DNA from: Flavobacteriales bacterium
GTDB lineage: Bacteria > Bacteroidota > Bacteroidia > Flavobacteriales_D > Sanyastnellaceae
DNA length: 51,389 nucleotides
Direction of reading: 5' to 3'
Assembly: GCA_022428285.1 (NCBI GenBank)
Contig: JAKMCX010000156.1
Location: 1-51,389 of the forward strand
Position 1 is the stretch's first letter. Each line of letters starts with the position of its first letter. The position numbers were made by a program, and so were the translations under genes. The notes under the pieces were generated by a model, which saw only the letters and a program-made list of their open reading frames with translations, was not told the origin of the DNA and did no database searches. Positions 26,550 to 36,956 of this stretch are shown piece by piece.

Positions 26550-29500
26550 TCAGAATGACATGTTGATACCGAGGGTGAAGGCCCGCTCTTGGGGAGGCGT
26601 GAGGTAGGTCACGTTTGGACTCATATTCCGGTCTTGGGCGTTCTCAAAGTCGCGCACAACCTCTGGGTCCAGTCCGGGAAAGCTGGTCAGGGTAAACAGG
26701 TTGGTGACACTGGCGTTGACCCGCAGGTTGCGGATGGCGTGCTTGCCTGTCCCCAAACTTGGGATGGTATAGCCCAGCGTGAGGTTGCGCAAGCGCAAAT
26801 AACTCGCGTCAAACACAAACAGACTGGTGTTCCACCAAGGGAATCCACTGGGCAGGCCATAGGTGGTTTCATCCAAGGTCAGGCGGGGGAAAGTGGCTTC
26901 ATCACCGGGCTGTCTCCAGCGGTCGAGGATCTCGGTGCGCATGTTCCAACTGGTGACCACCCCGAGCTGCCGCTTGGAAGAGCTGTCAAAGATTTTGGCG
27001 CCGTAGCTAAAGGTGGCCAAGGCGCGCAAATCCCAGTTCTTCCAACGGAAAGTATTGGTCATGCCCCCCACAAAGTCAGGGAGGCCGTCGCCCACGTATT
27101 GACGCTCGCTGTTGTCATAATCGAACGTTTCGTTCCCGGCGCGGTCCAGGTAGACAGGAAGGCCTGTCTCGGCATCGACATGAGAGAACATCATGAGGTA
27201 GAAGCTCCCGACTGGACTTCCGGTGATGACCCGGCTGTCGTTGGTGCCGCCACTGACCGCATCCGGTGTGTAGTTGCCAATGCTCTTGAGCTCGTTGTAG
27301 TTCCGGGCCACGTTGAGCTCCGTCGTCCACTGAAACCCGCCAATCAGGTTGCGGCTTTTCACGCTCAGCTCCACACCTCGGTTGAGGATGGTCGCCACAT
27401 TGTCCCAACGGTTGGTGAATCCAGTACTCGGAGGGGTCGAGACGTTCATAATGACGTCCTGCGACAGCTTGTTGTAATAGGCGATTTCCGTGGTGACCCT
27501 GTCGTTCCACAATCCCACTTCGATGGAGGCGTCGACCGTGCGGGAGGTCTCCCAACGGAGGTTGGGGTTGGCAGGCTGCAGGGGAAATAAAATCGGCTCT
27601 CCGTTGTAGAGGATGCCGTTATCGGGGGCACTGTATGTGCCAAAGCGGGCGTAGTCCGGTAAGGCGGCATTGCCGGTCTTGCCCCAGCTGGTGCGTGCCT
27701 TCAAAAAGCTCAGTGTTCCGCTTTCGAACCAGGGTTCATCGCTGACGACCCAACCGGCACTCAAGGAGGGGAAGAATCCGTAGCGGTAATTCCGGCCAAA
27801 GCGGCTGGAGCCATCTACCCGCGCAGTTCCTTGGAAGAAATAGCGGTCTTTCAAGGTGTAGTTCGCACGTCCGAAGTAGGAGAGGAAACTGTGTTGAGAA
27901 GGGTTGTTGACGGTGGTTTGCCCGTTGGCGACTTCAAGCAAGCTGTCGTTGTCGAAAATCGGCCCGGTCACATCGCCAAACCCAATGCCGTAACCATAGC
28001 TGTCTGTCCGCTGAAATTCGGAGCCGGCCAGCAATCCAAGCGAGCTGAACTCGGTCAAGTCCATCTTGTAATCAGCCGTCAAGCTGTAGTTCCAATTCAG
28101 CACATAGTTGGCGTAGCGGTTGGCATTGCCCAAGTCGCTGGTCAAGAAAATGCTCGGCGGGTTGTAGATGTCTTCCCGCACGTGCATGTAGTCGAAGCCG
28201 CCAGAACCCTTGATGAACAGGTTGTCCATGGGGGTGAGGATCAGGCTCGCGTTGTTGATGGAGCGGTTTTCGGTGGTGATCCACGTCTTGCTTTCGCGCA
28301 CGGCGACGGGATTCTTTGTTCCTCCCCATTCGTCCTGGTACAGGTAGTAATCCCCCGGAAGCCCGCTGATGGTGCCGTCGGCGTTGAACAACGTATCGGA
28401 ACGGTAGACCGGATAGTACGGCAAGGCGTTGGACATCGCATCACCCAAGCCGCCAGACCAAGCGGCATCGATGCGGTTGTTGATGCCTTGGCTCACACTC
28501 GAAGACACCATGATTTTGGCCCAGTCGGCAGGTTCAAAGTCCGCATTGAGGCGGCCGCTCACACGCTCGTAGCTGTTGCCAATGAGGTAGCTGCCGTTGT
28601 CGTCATAGCTCACGCCGGCGTACAAATTGTAATCCTCGCCGCCTTTGCGCGCACCAAAGCTGTAATTGTGCTTGACGCCAGTTCCAATGGTCTCATCCAC
28701 CCAATCGGTGTCGGTCATCATGGCCTGTTCAAACGCAGCCTTGCGCGACTCTGGGCTGTCTCCGGCAGAGGTGAATCCGGGCAGCCAGACGTATCCGGTG
28801 CCGCCGTCGTTCTCCCAAGCTTCTTGACGCAGGGTCAAGTATTGCTCGGTATTCAGCATGTTGGGGAGGGAGGCTGGGTTGGAGAAGCCAGCGCTGCTGC
28901 TGAATTCGTAGGACGTGCCCGCCTGACCCCGTTTGGTGGTGATCAAGATGACACCATTGGCGCCACGGGATCCGTAAATGCCCGTTGCGGCCGCATCCTT
29001 GAGGATCTCCACCGATTCGATGTCGTTGGGGTTGATGGTGGCCAGCGGGTTGTTGTTCATGGCACCGCTGTTGCCGCGCAGGAAATAATTCTGTGTGATG
29101 GGAATGCCATCGACCACATAGAGCGGGTCGCCCGCTGCAGAAACCGAAGCCACGCCCCTCACACGGATGAGACTGCCTGCACCGGCAACCCCAGAGCTTT
29201 GGCTGACTTGCACTCCTGCGGCTTGGCCTTGCAATGCCGCTTCGAAACTCGGTGTGCGCACCGCGGTGATTTCCTTGGAGTCAATTTGGGCGATCGACCC
29301 GGTGACTTCTTTTCTGCGTTGAACCCCATAGCCGATGACCACCACGTCGTCCATCATGACAGCGTCGGTCTCGAGCGATACATTCAACGAGCGGGTCTGG
29401 CCGGCGGCCAGCGTCACCTTGCGGGTGACCTTGACATAGCCCACAAAGCTGAAACTCAACGTGTGTTCGCCCTCGCCCAAGGACAGGCTGTAGCGCCCAT

Positions 29501-29666
29501 CGATATCGCTTGAAACGCCGCGCGCGCCGCCATTGGCCACGATGGTGGCTCCAGGCATTGGCCCACCGTCTTCGTCAGTGACCACACCCGTGATGGTCTG
29601 GGCAGCCAGGCCACAAGACCACACTACGGCCGCAAGCGTCAAAAGACTTGAAATAGTTCGGTTCAT
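26550..29666 (-). CDS. SusC/RagA family TonB-linked outer-membrane transporter
   Basis: Signal peptide; CarboxypepD_reg-like 'ITGVVTDEDGGPMPGATIVANGGARGVSSDIDGRYSL'; 'YGVQRRKEVTGSIAQID', 'VDGIPITQN', 'SVEILKDAAATGIYGSRGANGVILITTKRG'. Confidence 0.96.
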   Translation of the reverse strand: MNRTISSLLTLAAVVWSCGLAAQTITGVVTDEDGGPMPGATIVANGGARGVSSDIDGRYSLSLGEGEHTLSFSFVGYVKVTRKVTLAAGQTRSLNVSLETDAVMMDDVVVIGYGVQRRKEVTGSIAQIDSKEITAVRTPSFEAALQGQAAGVQVSQSSGVAGAGSLIRVRGVASVSAAGDPLYVVDGIPITQNYFLRGNSGAMNNNPLATINPNDIESVEILKDAAATGIYGSRGANGVILITTKRGQAGTSYEFSSSAGFSNPASLPNMLNTEQYLTLRQEAWENDGGTGYVWLPGFTSAGDSPESRKAAFEQAMMTDTDWVDETIGTGVKHNYSFGARKGGEDYNLYAGVSYDDNGSYLIGNSYERVSGRLNADFEPADWAKIMVSSSVSQGINNRIDAAWSGGLGDAMSNALPYYPVYRSDTLFNADGTISGLPGDYYLYQDEWGGTKNPVAVRESKTWITTENRSINNASLILTPMDNLFIKGSGGFDYMHVREDIYNPPSIFLTSDLGNANRYANYVLNWNYSLTADYKMDLTEFSSLGLLAGSEFQRTDSYGYGIGFGDVTGPIFDNDSLLEVANGQTTVNNPSQHSFLSYFGRANYTLKDRYFFQGTARVDGSSRFGRNYRYGFFPSLSAGWVVSDEPWFESGTLSFLKARTSWGKTGNAALPDYARFGTYSAPDNGILYNGEPILFPLQPANPNLRWETSRTVDASIEVGLWNDRVTTEIAYYNKLSQDVIMNVSTPPSTGFTNRWDNVATILNRGVELSVKSRNLIGGFQWTTELNVARNYNELKSIGNYTPDAVSGGTNDSRVITGSPVGSFYLMMFSHVDAETGLPVYLDRAGNETFDYDNSERQYVGDGLPDFVGGMTNTFRWKNWDLRALATFSYGAKIFDSSSKRQLGVVTSWNMRTEILDRWRQPGDEATFPRLTLDETTYGLPSGFPWWNTSLFVFDASYLRLRNLTLGYTIPSLGTGKHAIRNLRVNASVTNLFTLTSFPGLDPEVVRDFENAQDRNMSPNVTYLTPPQERAFTLGINMSF

Positions 29667-29702
29667 GAATCGCTTTGATAAGGCTCCAATCCAGGAGTGG
29701 GT

Positions 29703-29710
29703 CAAATTTA
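29703..29710 (-). promoter_or_regulatory. Candidate Bacteroidota -7 element (TAAATTTG on minus strand) for susC
   Basis: CAAATTTA on + strand, matching TANNTTTG, 37 bp upstream of the susC start at 29666. Confidence 0.55.
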
Positions 29711-29717
29711 CTTCTGC

Positions 29718-29734
29718 TGTGTGAAAAGGACACG
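29718..29734. promoter_or_regulatory. Candidate operator TGTGT-GAAAAGG-ACACG upstream of susC
   Basis: Same GTGT-N7-ACAC geometry as the sites at 32577 and 33336; immediately upstream of the putative susC -7 element. Confidence 0.45.
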
Positions 29735-29753
29735 TTGATGGTCCCATCACGCG

Positions 29754-32546
29754 TCAATCCCGGTTCAGCCAATACGCTGAGGTACTGGAGTTGCCATGCG
29801 TAAGCCGCACAACGTAGGGGCCTGCAGGCAAAGTGTCAGGCAGCGGAATGGAAGCCCTTCCAACCGCGCATTCAAAAGAAGCCACGCGACGGCCAGTGAG
29901 GTCAAAGACCGCAACATGCCCCGTTGATTTGAGCGGAGTGCCCAGTGTGAGATGGGGAGAAGAGCTCGGGTTGGGCACCACCAGGAAGTCAGAGGGGCGC
30001 TGTGCCTCGTCGATGGCCAAGATGTTGTCCGGCGTATCCAAAGCCACATCGGTCCAGAGGTGGTACTCGCCAGGGCCAAAATCAAACGCAGCGTCCAAGT
30101 CAGACACCTCCAATGATGCACCGGTGAAGTAGTCGTACCACGTTCCCGTGTGTTGGAATCCCGGAGTCATGGACAAATCCGTCACTTGGAAGTTTCCAGC
30201 GATGACCACATTCATGTCCTCGCCATTCAATTGAAGCCGCTTGCCAAACCCCCAGACATCCCAGTTGAAATCGCTGGTCTGAAATACAGGGTAGTCGCGC
30301 TTGAGGGCCGACAAAGCTGACATGACCTGATATACGCGATAACGGGCAGGCATTTCGCGGTAATCCCACCGGACAGGCTTGGCCGCGACGCGACAATCTT
30401 CGCTGACTGTGACCCCATCGCTGCACGTGTTGATGGAGTAGTCGTAGCCCAATTCACCAAACTGCCAGATCATTTTGGGGCCGGGGAGGGGGAGGCTGAA
30501 ACAAGAGGCCAGTTCCATGCGCCCCAACGCGGTTTCGAAGTCGGTGATGCTGTATCCACCGTTGCCGTTGCCGAATTGCAGGTTCTTGTACATGAGGCGC
30601 TCCTCGTCGTGGCTTTCCATGTAACTCACCGACCGCGGGTGGTTCCAGCCGCGCTCTTGCCAGCTCGCCCACGCGAGGTTGGACGCATAACCCATGGCAC
30701 CCTCTTGATAGTCGTGGGTCACATTGGCCCAGGTCATGAACCCCAGGTCGCTCAATGCCTTCTCTTCATTGTTGTCGGTCCAATGCTCGAGGATCATGTA
30801 AAAGCCCGGGTCCTGCGACCACACATGGTTGCCGTAGTCTGACCACAGGTTGATCCTGTCTTGGTCATAGCTGCCCCCAGTTCCGTTCCAAGTGAATCCC
30901 TGTGAAAGGTCCCATCGGTAACCGTCCACGTGAAACTCTTCGCGCCAAAAGTCCATGACGCGCTTGGTGAAGTCTTGCGTGGCCGTCGCCTGGTGGTCGT
31001 AGTCAAAGAAGAAGTCAACCCCATTGGCAGGTGCAACGGTGTTGAAGAAAGGGTTGTCCGCAGCCGGGGCATTGTTCTGCCACCACATGAGAATCTGTGG
31101 ATTGGGCCAGTCGCTGTGGTTCATCACCATGTCCAAAATCACAGCAATGCCGCGCTCGTGACAGGCATTGATCAATTCTTGAAGCTTGGCTTTGGGGCCA
31201 TAGGCTTTGTCCACAGCGAAGTAAAAGGAGGGGTTGTAGCCCCAGCTGTCATTTCCGTTGAATTCGTTGACCGGCATCAATTCCAAAGCCGTGATGTTCA
31301 AGCCCGCCAGGTAATCCAGGGTGTCAATGATGAAGTCAAAGGTGCGCTCATCGCTGAAGTCACGCACGAGCAATTCGTAGATGACCAGGTTTTCTTGGGC
31401 AGGACGCTCAAAGTCACCGTCGGTCCAATCAAAACCAGGTCCGCCAGTTTGAAAAACACTCACAGGAGCCTGATTGGTCAAGCCTGTGGGATAGTCTATC
31501 AGAAACGGGTAGGTAGACTCAGAGATCCACGGATCATTCCAGTAATCCAGTTGCTTTTCTGCATAGGGGTCGGGGTACCGTTCGTCATTGGGCATGACGT
31601 GGTACTGGTAGCGGTATTCTTGGGTGGGGTTCAGCCCTGAAAGCTCAATCCAGAAACGGTTGCCATCTGGCGTCACATTCATCAAATAGTCCTCTTGGAT
31701 TTCCCAATTCGTGAGGTCACCGATGAAGAATACGTGGCCCTTTCCTGGAGCGAAGAGTTGAAGGACCAGCGTGGATCCATCTTCCGACGGGTTCAATCCG
31801 TCCTGCGTTCCCTCTGGAGCTTCTGCAACATTGGGGGTGTCTGGAAGCACCAGGATTTCAGTGCTGATCACGGCCGTGCTGCTGCCGTTGTCTGCGTGGA
31901 ACTCCACAACCTGCGTTCCGGGGACAGAGGGCACAAAGTTGTGGCTGAGTTGAACTGCGTCGTCAGCAGAAGCGAGGGTGTCGCCGTTGCTGATAAAACT
32001 CAAAGCGGCGGATTCTGATGCCGTTGCTTGAAGCGCAAAGTCTTGTCCCATGACCGCAATCGAACTGCTGGCCTGGGGTTGCAAAAAAACCGCAGAGAAA
32101 CTGCCGTCGTTCAGCGGCAAGAAAATGTCTCCACCATCGGAGTCGCGGCCTACAGCCGAGCCACTTCCGTTGCGAAAGACCATCGCCAATTGCTCTGCGG
32201 TCACGTTTGAAGGCAATCCAAAGAAGTCGGCTATGGTTTGCCCTCCAAAGTCATAGCTCCACAAATCAGAACCGACATAATCCATGACCCAAGCGGGGTC
32301 CGTGCTGGCCCACGGCATGTTGACGAACTGCCAATCTGTAGGAGAAGAACTTTCAGAGGTGATCAGTCCCGTGTGAATGTAGACGGGAATGACACCGGCG
32401 AGCTCTCCATTGCCTTGGGTGGCGTCGTAATACAGGGTCACCGTTTCATCTGCCGACGGAAATGGCGGGTCTGTCCACACCACTTGAGCGCCAAGAAAAA
32501 CGGGAAATGCAGCCAAAATGGCGGCAAATAGAACACGATAGGACAT
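29754..32546 (-). CDS. Secreted GH13 alpha-amylase-like glycoside hydrolase with N-terminal carbohydrate-binding-like modules and T9SS C-terminal domain
   Basis: Signal peptide MSYRVLFAAILAAFPVFLGAQ; 'APGKGHVFFIGDLTNWEIQ'; GH13 motifs 'ILDMVMNHSDWP', 'VDGYRWDLSQGF', 'ILEHWTDN', 'SYMESHDEERL'; CTD 'VVPNPSSSPHLTLG...GRRVASFE...LPAGPYVVRLTH'. Confidence 0.93.
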   Translation of the reverse strand: MSYRVLFAAILAAFPVFLGAQVVWTDPPFPSADETVTLYYDATQGNGELAGVIPVYIHTGLITSESSSPTDWQFVNMPWASTDPAWVMDYVGSDLWSYDFGGQTIADFFGLPSNVTAEQLAMVFRNGSGSAVGRDSDGGDIFLPLNDGSFSAVFLQPQASSSIAVMGQDFALQATASESAALSFISNGDTLASADDAVQLSHNFVPSVPGTQVVEFHADNGSSTAVISTEILVLPDTPNVAEAPEGTQDGLNPSEDGSTLVLQLFAPGKGHVFFIGDLTNWEIQEDYLMNVTPDGNRFWIELSGLNPTQEYRYQYHVMPNDERYPDPYAEKQLDYWNDPWISESTYPFLIDYPTGLTNQAPVSVFQTGGPGFDWTDGDFERPAQENLVIYELLVRDFSDERTFDFIIDTLDYLAGLNITALELMPVNEFNGNDSWGYNPSFYFAVDKAYGPKAKLQELINACHERGIAVILDMVMNHSDWPNPQILMWWQNNAPAADNPFFNTVAPANGVDFFFDYDHQATATQDFTKRVMDFWREEFHVDGYRWDLSQGFTWNGTGGSYDQDRINLWSDYGNHVWSQDPGFYMILEHWTDNNEEKALSDLGFMTWANVTHDYQEGAMGYASNLAWASWQERGWNHPRSVSYMESHDEERLMYKNLQFGNGNGGYSITDFETALGRMELASCFSLPLPGPKMIWQFGELGYDYSINTCSDGVTVSEDCRVAAKPVRWDYREMPARYRVYQVMSALSALKRDYPVFQTSDFNWDVWGFGKRLQLNGEDMNVVIAGNFQVTDLSMTPGFQHTGTWYDYFTGASLEVSDLDAAFDFGPGEYHLWTDVALDTPDNILAIDEAQRPSDFLVVPNPSSSPHLTLGTPLKSTGHVAVFDLTGRRVASFECAVGRASIPLPDTLPAGPYVVRLTHGNSSTSAYWLNRD

Positions 32547-32576
32547 GAAATTTACTTTGGGATAAGCCGACAACAC

Positions 32577-32593
32577 GGTGTCGAATTTACACC
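32577..32593. promoter_or_regulatory. Candidate operator GGTGT-CGAATTT-ACACC upstream of the GH13 gene
   Basis: Perfect 5-bp inverted repeat with 7-bp spacer, 31 bp upstream of the GH13 ATG (32546) and just past the regulator stop codon; overlaps a near-consensus -7 box TAAATTCG on the minus strand. Confidence 0.55.
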
Positions 32594-33328
32594 TCAATCC
32601 TGTCTGCGGTAGGTGTACAGTTGTGCGGGCTTGTGCAGCACACCGGCTTGCTTTTCATCGAGGGGCACGACTTCGGCCATGCGCTTGACGTTTTTCCTGA
32701 AATTCCGCTTGTCCAAGGCTTTGCCCAAGATGATCTCGTGCAGCCTTTGAAATTGGCCCAACGTGAATTTCTCTGGGAGCAGCTCGAAGATGATGTTGTT
32801 GTGCACCACATCTTCTCTCAACTTCTCCAAGCCTGCCTTGATGATGCTGTTGTGGTCAAATGCCAACGTTGGGATGTCGGCCAAAGGACACCATTCTGCC
32901 CGGCTCGCAAAGCTGCTGGGCTTGGGTCGGTAATCCTCCAAAGCCACCAAGCTGTAGTATCCCACCGTCACCACCCGGCGGTTCGGGTAGCGGCGGATTT
33001 TGGTCAGCCATTCCCTGTCCTTTTCGTCAAAAACACGGTCAGGTGCGCCAAAGGCGTGAAACTGCTTGAGGTAAATGTCTTTGATGGACGTCAGGTTCGA
33101 CAAGATTCGGGCAGCGGCCTCATCGAGTCCTTCTTCTGGAAGAATGAGGTCTCCAGGAACAGCCATGTGGAAGCGTTCTGCTCCCATGTCTTCACCCGGT
33201 AACCCTTGCCGAATCAACAAAACCTGAAGTTCTTCTCCGTCGAAGCCGAAGACCACATTGTCCACACTGACGTCAAAAGTCAGGCTCCGGACGTCCGGCC
33301 CAAGAGGGGAAGAAGAAGTGGTGTTCAT
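32594..33328 (-). CDS. NUDIX-domain/winged-helix transcriptional regulator (NrtR/AraR-like)
   Basis: N-terminal NUDIX fold 'VDNVVFGFDGEELQVLLIRQ...HMAVPGDLILPEEGLDEAAARILSNLTSI' with degenerate Nudix box; C-terminal wHTH-like 'ELLPEKFTLGQFQRLHEIILGKALDKRNFRKNVKRMAEVV'. Confidence 0.85.
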   Translation of the reverse strand: MNTTSSSPLGPDVRSLTFDVSVDNVVFGFDGEELQVLLIRQGLPGEDMGAERFHMAVPGDLILPEEGLDEAAARILSNLTSIKDIYLKQFHAFGAPDRVFDEKDREWLTKIRRYPNRRVVTVGYYSLVALEDYRPKPSSFASRAEWCPLADIPTLAFDHNSIIKAGLEKLREDVVHNNIIFELLPEKFTLGQFQRLHEIILGKALDKRNFRKNVKRMAEVVPLDEKQAGVLHKPAQLYTYRRQD

Positions 33329-33335
33329 TTTGGAG

Positions 33336-33356
33336 TTGGTGTCAAAAGTACACCAA
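33336..33356. promoter_or_regulatory. Candidate operator TTGGTGT-CAAAAGT-ACACCAA in the divergent regulator/pfkA intergenic region
   Basis: Perfect 7-bp inverted repeat with 7-bp spacer; on the minus strand it contains TACTTTTG, an exact TANNTTTG match. Confidence 0.65.
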
Positions 33357-33401
33357 TTTCTAATCGGCGCATCTCTCGCTACCTTCGCCGTCCCTTATCT
33401 G

Positions 33402-34382
33402 ATGAGTAAAATTGAACGCATCGGCGTCTTAACGAGTGGAGGAGACGCCCCCGGAATGAATGCTGCCATCCGCGCCGTCGTGCGTTGTGCAGTGTTTCAC
33501 GGCATTGAAGTCTCTGGTGTTTTTCAAGGCTATGAAGGCCTGATATCAGGCGATTTGAAGCGTTTGCATGCCCGAAGTGTCGCCAAGATTCTCGGCCGTG
33601 GAGGCACCATTTTGAAGAGCGCCCGCTGCATGGATTTCCATGAGCCGGAAGGAAGGACCAAGGCCGCCAATGTGCTGCGTGAATCGAAGGTAGATGCCCT
33701 TGTTGTGATCGGCGGAAACGGCACCTTTACAGGGGCCCAGAAGCTCGCAGAAGAGCACGGTGTGAAAGTCGTCGGCATCCCCGGAACCATAGACAATGAT
33801 TTAGCGGGTACCGATTACACCATTGGGTACGACACCGCCACAAACACGGTCGTAGAGGCCGTCGACAAGATCAGGGATACGGCCAGCAGCCACAACCGTT
33901 TGTTCTTTGTGGAGGTGATGGGACGCGACAGCGGATACATCGCTTTGAAGACCGCCATCGCAACGGGGGCCATTGCGGTCATGACGCCAGAGGCGGGCAT
34001 GAGCGTTGAGGACTTGATTGACATCTTAGAACGCGGCGAAGAGTCCAACAAAACCAGCAGCATTGTCATTGTCGCCGAAGGTGACACCAATGGAGGTGCC
34101 ATGGAGATTGCCGCCAAAGTGCACGCCAAGTACACCAAGTACGACACACGGGTCACCGTGCTGGGACACATTCAAAGGGGTGGAGACCCCAGTTGTTTCG
34201 ACCGCGTACTGGCCAGCCGTTTGGGCGTAGGTGCTGTAGAAGCGTTGATCAGTGGCCATTCTGCCGTGATGGCGGGCATGGTCAATGACGATGTGGTGTA
34301 CACCCCATTCCCAGAGGCGATCAACAGAAAGAGCAAGGGCCTCGACGAAGAACTGCGCGTTGCCCAAATCCTGAGTATTTGA
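33402..34382 (+). CDS. pfkA: ATP-dependent 6-phosphofructokinase
   Basis: MSKIERIGVLTSGGDAPGMNAAIRAVVR...'GGNGTFTGAQKL', 'GIPGTIDNDLAGTDYTIGYDTA', 'VEVMGRDSGYIAL', 'LGHIQRGGDPSCFDR'. Confidence 0.96.
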   Translation: MSKIERIGVLTSGGDAPGMNAAIRAVVRCAVFHGIEVSGVFQGYEGLISGDLKRLHARSVAKILGRGGTILKSARCMDFHEPEGRTKAANVLRESKVDALVVIGGNGTFTGAQKLAEEHGVKVVGIPGTIDNDLAGTDYTIGYDTATNTVVEAVDKIRDTASSHNRLFFVEVMGRDSGYIALKTAIATGAIAVMTPEAGMSVEDLIDILERGEESNKTSSIVIVAEGDTNGGAMEIAAKVHAKYTKYDTRVTVLGHIQRGGDPSCFDRVLASRLGVGAVEALISGHSAVMAGMVNDDVVYTPFPEAINRKSKGLDEELRVAQILSI

Positions 34383-34401
34383 ATTCTAGAACATCATATA
34401 G

Positions 34402-35391
<990 letters not shown>

Positions 35392-35394
35392 GTC

Positions 35395-36264
35395 ATGCGC
35401 GTGCTCATAGCGGACAGCGGTTCCACCAAATGTGATTGGCAGCTTCTCGACGCCTCAGGCAAGGAGTTGATGGAATTCCATACCATGGGGTTCAATCCAT
35501 ACTTCCACAGCGCCGAAAAGGTGGAGGGGGTGATGTCATCGCATACAGATGTGGACGCCATCAAGACGGAAGTCACCCATGTGTTCTTCTACGGTGCGGG
35601 AAGCAGTTCTGCTCCTTTGTGTGCCGTGATTCAGGAGGGCTTGCAGCGGGTTTTCAAACAAGCTCAAATCACCGTCGACCATGACTTGGTCGGTGCTGCT
35701 TACAGCACGTTTGATGGCCGACCTGGCATTACGTGCATCATCGGCACGGGATCCAACAGCTGCCACTTCAATGGTGCTGAGGTGAGCGAGGAGGTTCCTG
35801 CACTGGCGTACATCCTCGGAGATGAAGCCAGCGGCAGTTGGCACGGCAAGAAATTGCTGGCGGCCAAGTTGTACCACCACTTACCGGCTGCCATCGAAGC
35901 TGATTTCGATGCCACTTATGGATTGTCCAAAGACGACATTGTAGACCACGTTTACATCAAGGAAGATCCCAACGTGTTCTTGGCGAGTTTCATGACCTTC
36001 ATTGGCAAGCACAAGGATGAGCCCATGTTCAAGGCATGGCTTGCCGAAGGATTCAGGGCATTCCTCGATGTGCACGTCAAGTGTTTTGAGGGCTGGGCCA
36101 GCGAACCCGTTCACTTCATTGGCAGTGTGGCCTATCATTTCCAAGAGGAGTTGAGGGCCGAATGTGCCAAGGATGGCATTGAAGTGGGGCAAATCATCAA
36201 GAAGCCCATCGATGGTTTGGCGGCTTATCACTTAAAGCACATCTTGCCTCACGTGGAATCCTGA
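35395..36264 (+). CDS. BadF/BadG/BcrA/BcrD-type ATPase family sugar kinase (N-acetylglucosamine kinase-like)
   Basis: 'MRVLIADSGSTKCDWQLLD', 'HDLVGAAYSTFDGRPGITCIIGTGSNSCHFNG', 'YILGDEASGSWHGKKLL', 'VHFIGSVAYHFQEEL'. Confidence 0.85.
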   Translation: MRVLIADSGSTKCDWQLLDASGKELMEFHTMGFNPYFHSAEKVEGVMSSHTDVDAIKTEVTHVFFYGAGSSSAPLCAVIQEGLQRVFKQAQITVDHDLVGAAYSTFDGRPGITCIIGTGSNSCHFNGAEVSEEVPALAYILGDEASGSWHGKKLLAAKLYHHLPAAIEADFDATYGLSKDDIVDHVYIKEDPNVFLASFMTFIGKHKDEPMFKAWLAEGFRAFLDVHVKCFEGWASEPVHFIGSVAYHFQEELRAECAKDGIEVGQIIKKPIDGLAAYHLKHILPHVES

Positions 36265-36276
36265 TCACCCTGCTTT

Positions 36277-36936
36277 ATGGCCTTTACCCCCAAAGCCTGC
36301 CTTTTCGACCTCGACGGTGTCATTGTGGATACCGCGAAATACCATTTCACGGGGTGGAAGCGTCTGGCCGATGAGTTGGGCATTCCTTACACGCAGGAGG
36401 ACAACGAACAGCTCAAAGGCGTCAGCCGAGTAGGTTCCCTGGAATACATCCTGCAGAAAGGAGGGTTGGTGTTGGACAATGACACCAAGGTCCGCTTGAT
36501 GGACCGCAAGAACAGCCAATACCTGGAGCTGGTAGAGACCATGACATCCCGCGAATTGTTCCCGGGTGTGGTAGAATTCATAGACGAGCTGATCGCAGCG
36601 GGCATCAAGGTGGGCCTCGGGTCGAGCAGCCGCAACGCACCGCTGATTCTGGACCTGTGTGGCATAGCTGACCGGTTCGAGGTGGTGGTCGACGGCAACA
36701 GCATTACGTTTTCCAAGCCCGACCCAGAAGTGTTCCTCAAGGGCGCGCAATACTTTGGTTTCGCGCCACAGGATTGCGTGGTCTTCGAAGATGCGGTCTC
36801 CGGCATCCAGGCCGCCCTCAATGGCAAATTCCGCGCGGTTGGAGTGGGCCATCCCCAAAACCTGCCCCAAGCCGAAGTCGTCATTCCGGGCTTCGAAGGG
36901 TACAGCCTGTCCAAATTGGAACAGCACCTTTCCTGA
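36277..36936 (+). CDS. pgmB: Beta-phosphoglucomutase
   Basis: 'ACLFDLDGVIVDTAKYHFTGWKRLADELGI', 'KGVSRVGSLEYIL', 'VGLGSSSRNAPLIL', 'SKPDPEVFLKGAQ', 'VFEDAVSGIQAAL'. Confidence 0.94.
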   Translation: MAFTPKACLFDLDGVIVDTAKYHFTGWKRLADELGIPYTQEDNEQLKGVSRVGSLEYILQKGGLVLDNDTKVRLMDRKNSQYLELVETMTSRELFPGVVEFIDELIAAGIKVGLGSSSRNAPLILDLCGIADRFEVVVDGNSITFSKPDPEVFLKGAQYFGFAPQDCVVFEDAVSGIQAALNGKFRAVGVGHPQNLPQAEVVIPGFEGYSLSKLEQHLS

Positions 36937-36956
36937 ACCACCTACCTTTCTGAACC

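Noticed and set aside
27831-29513. 560-aa plus-strand ORF
   Set aside because: Fully antisense to the well-supported SusC gene; low-complexity His/Val/Ala/Gly-rich translation without domain motifs, typical of mirror ORFs in GC-rich coding DNA.
33258-33401. N-terminal extension of PfkA given by the longest ORF
   Set aside because: The canonical PfkA start is MSKIERIGVLTSGGDAPG at 33402; the extension overlaps the regulator gene and the intergenic palindrome.
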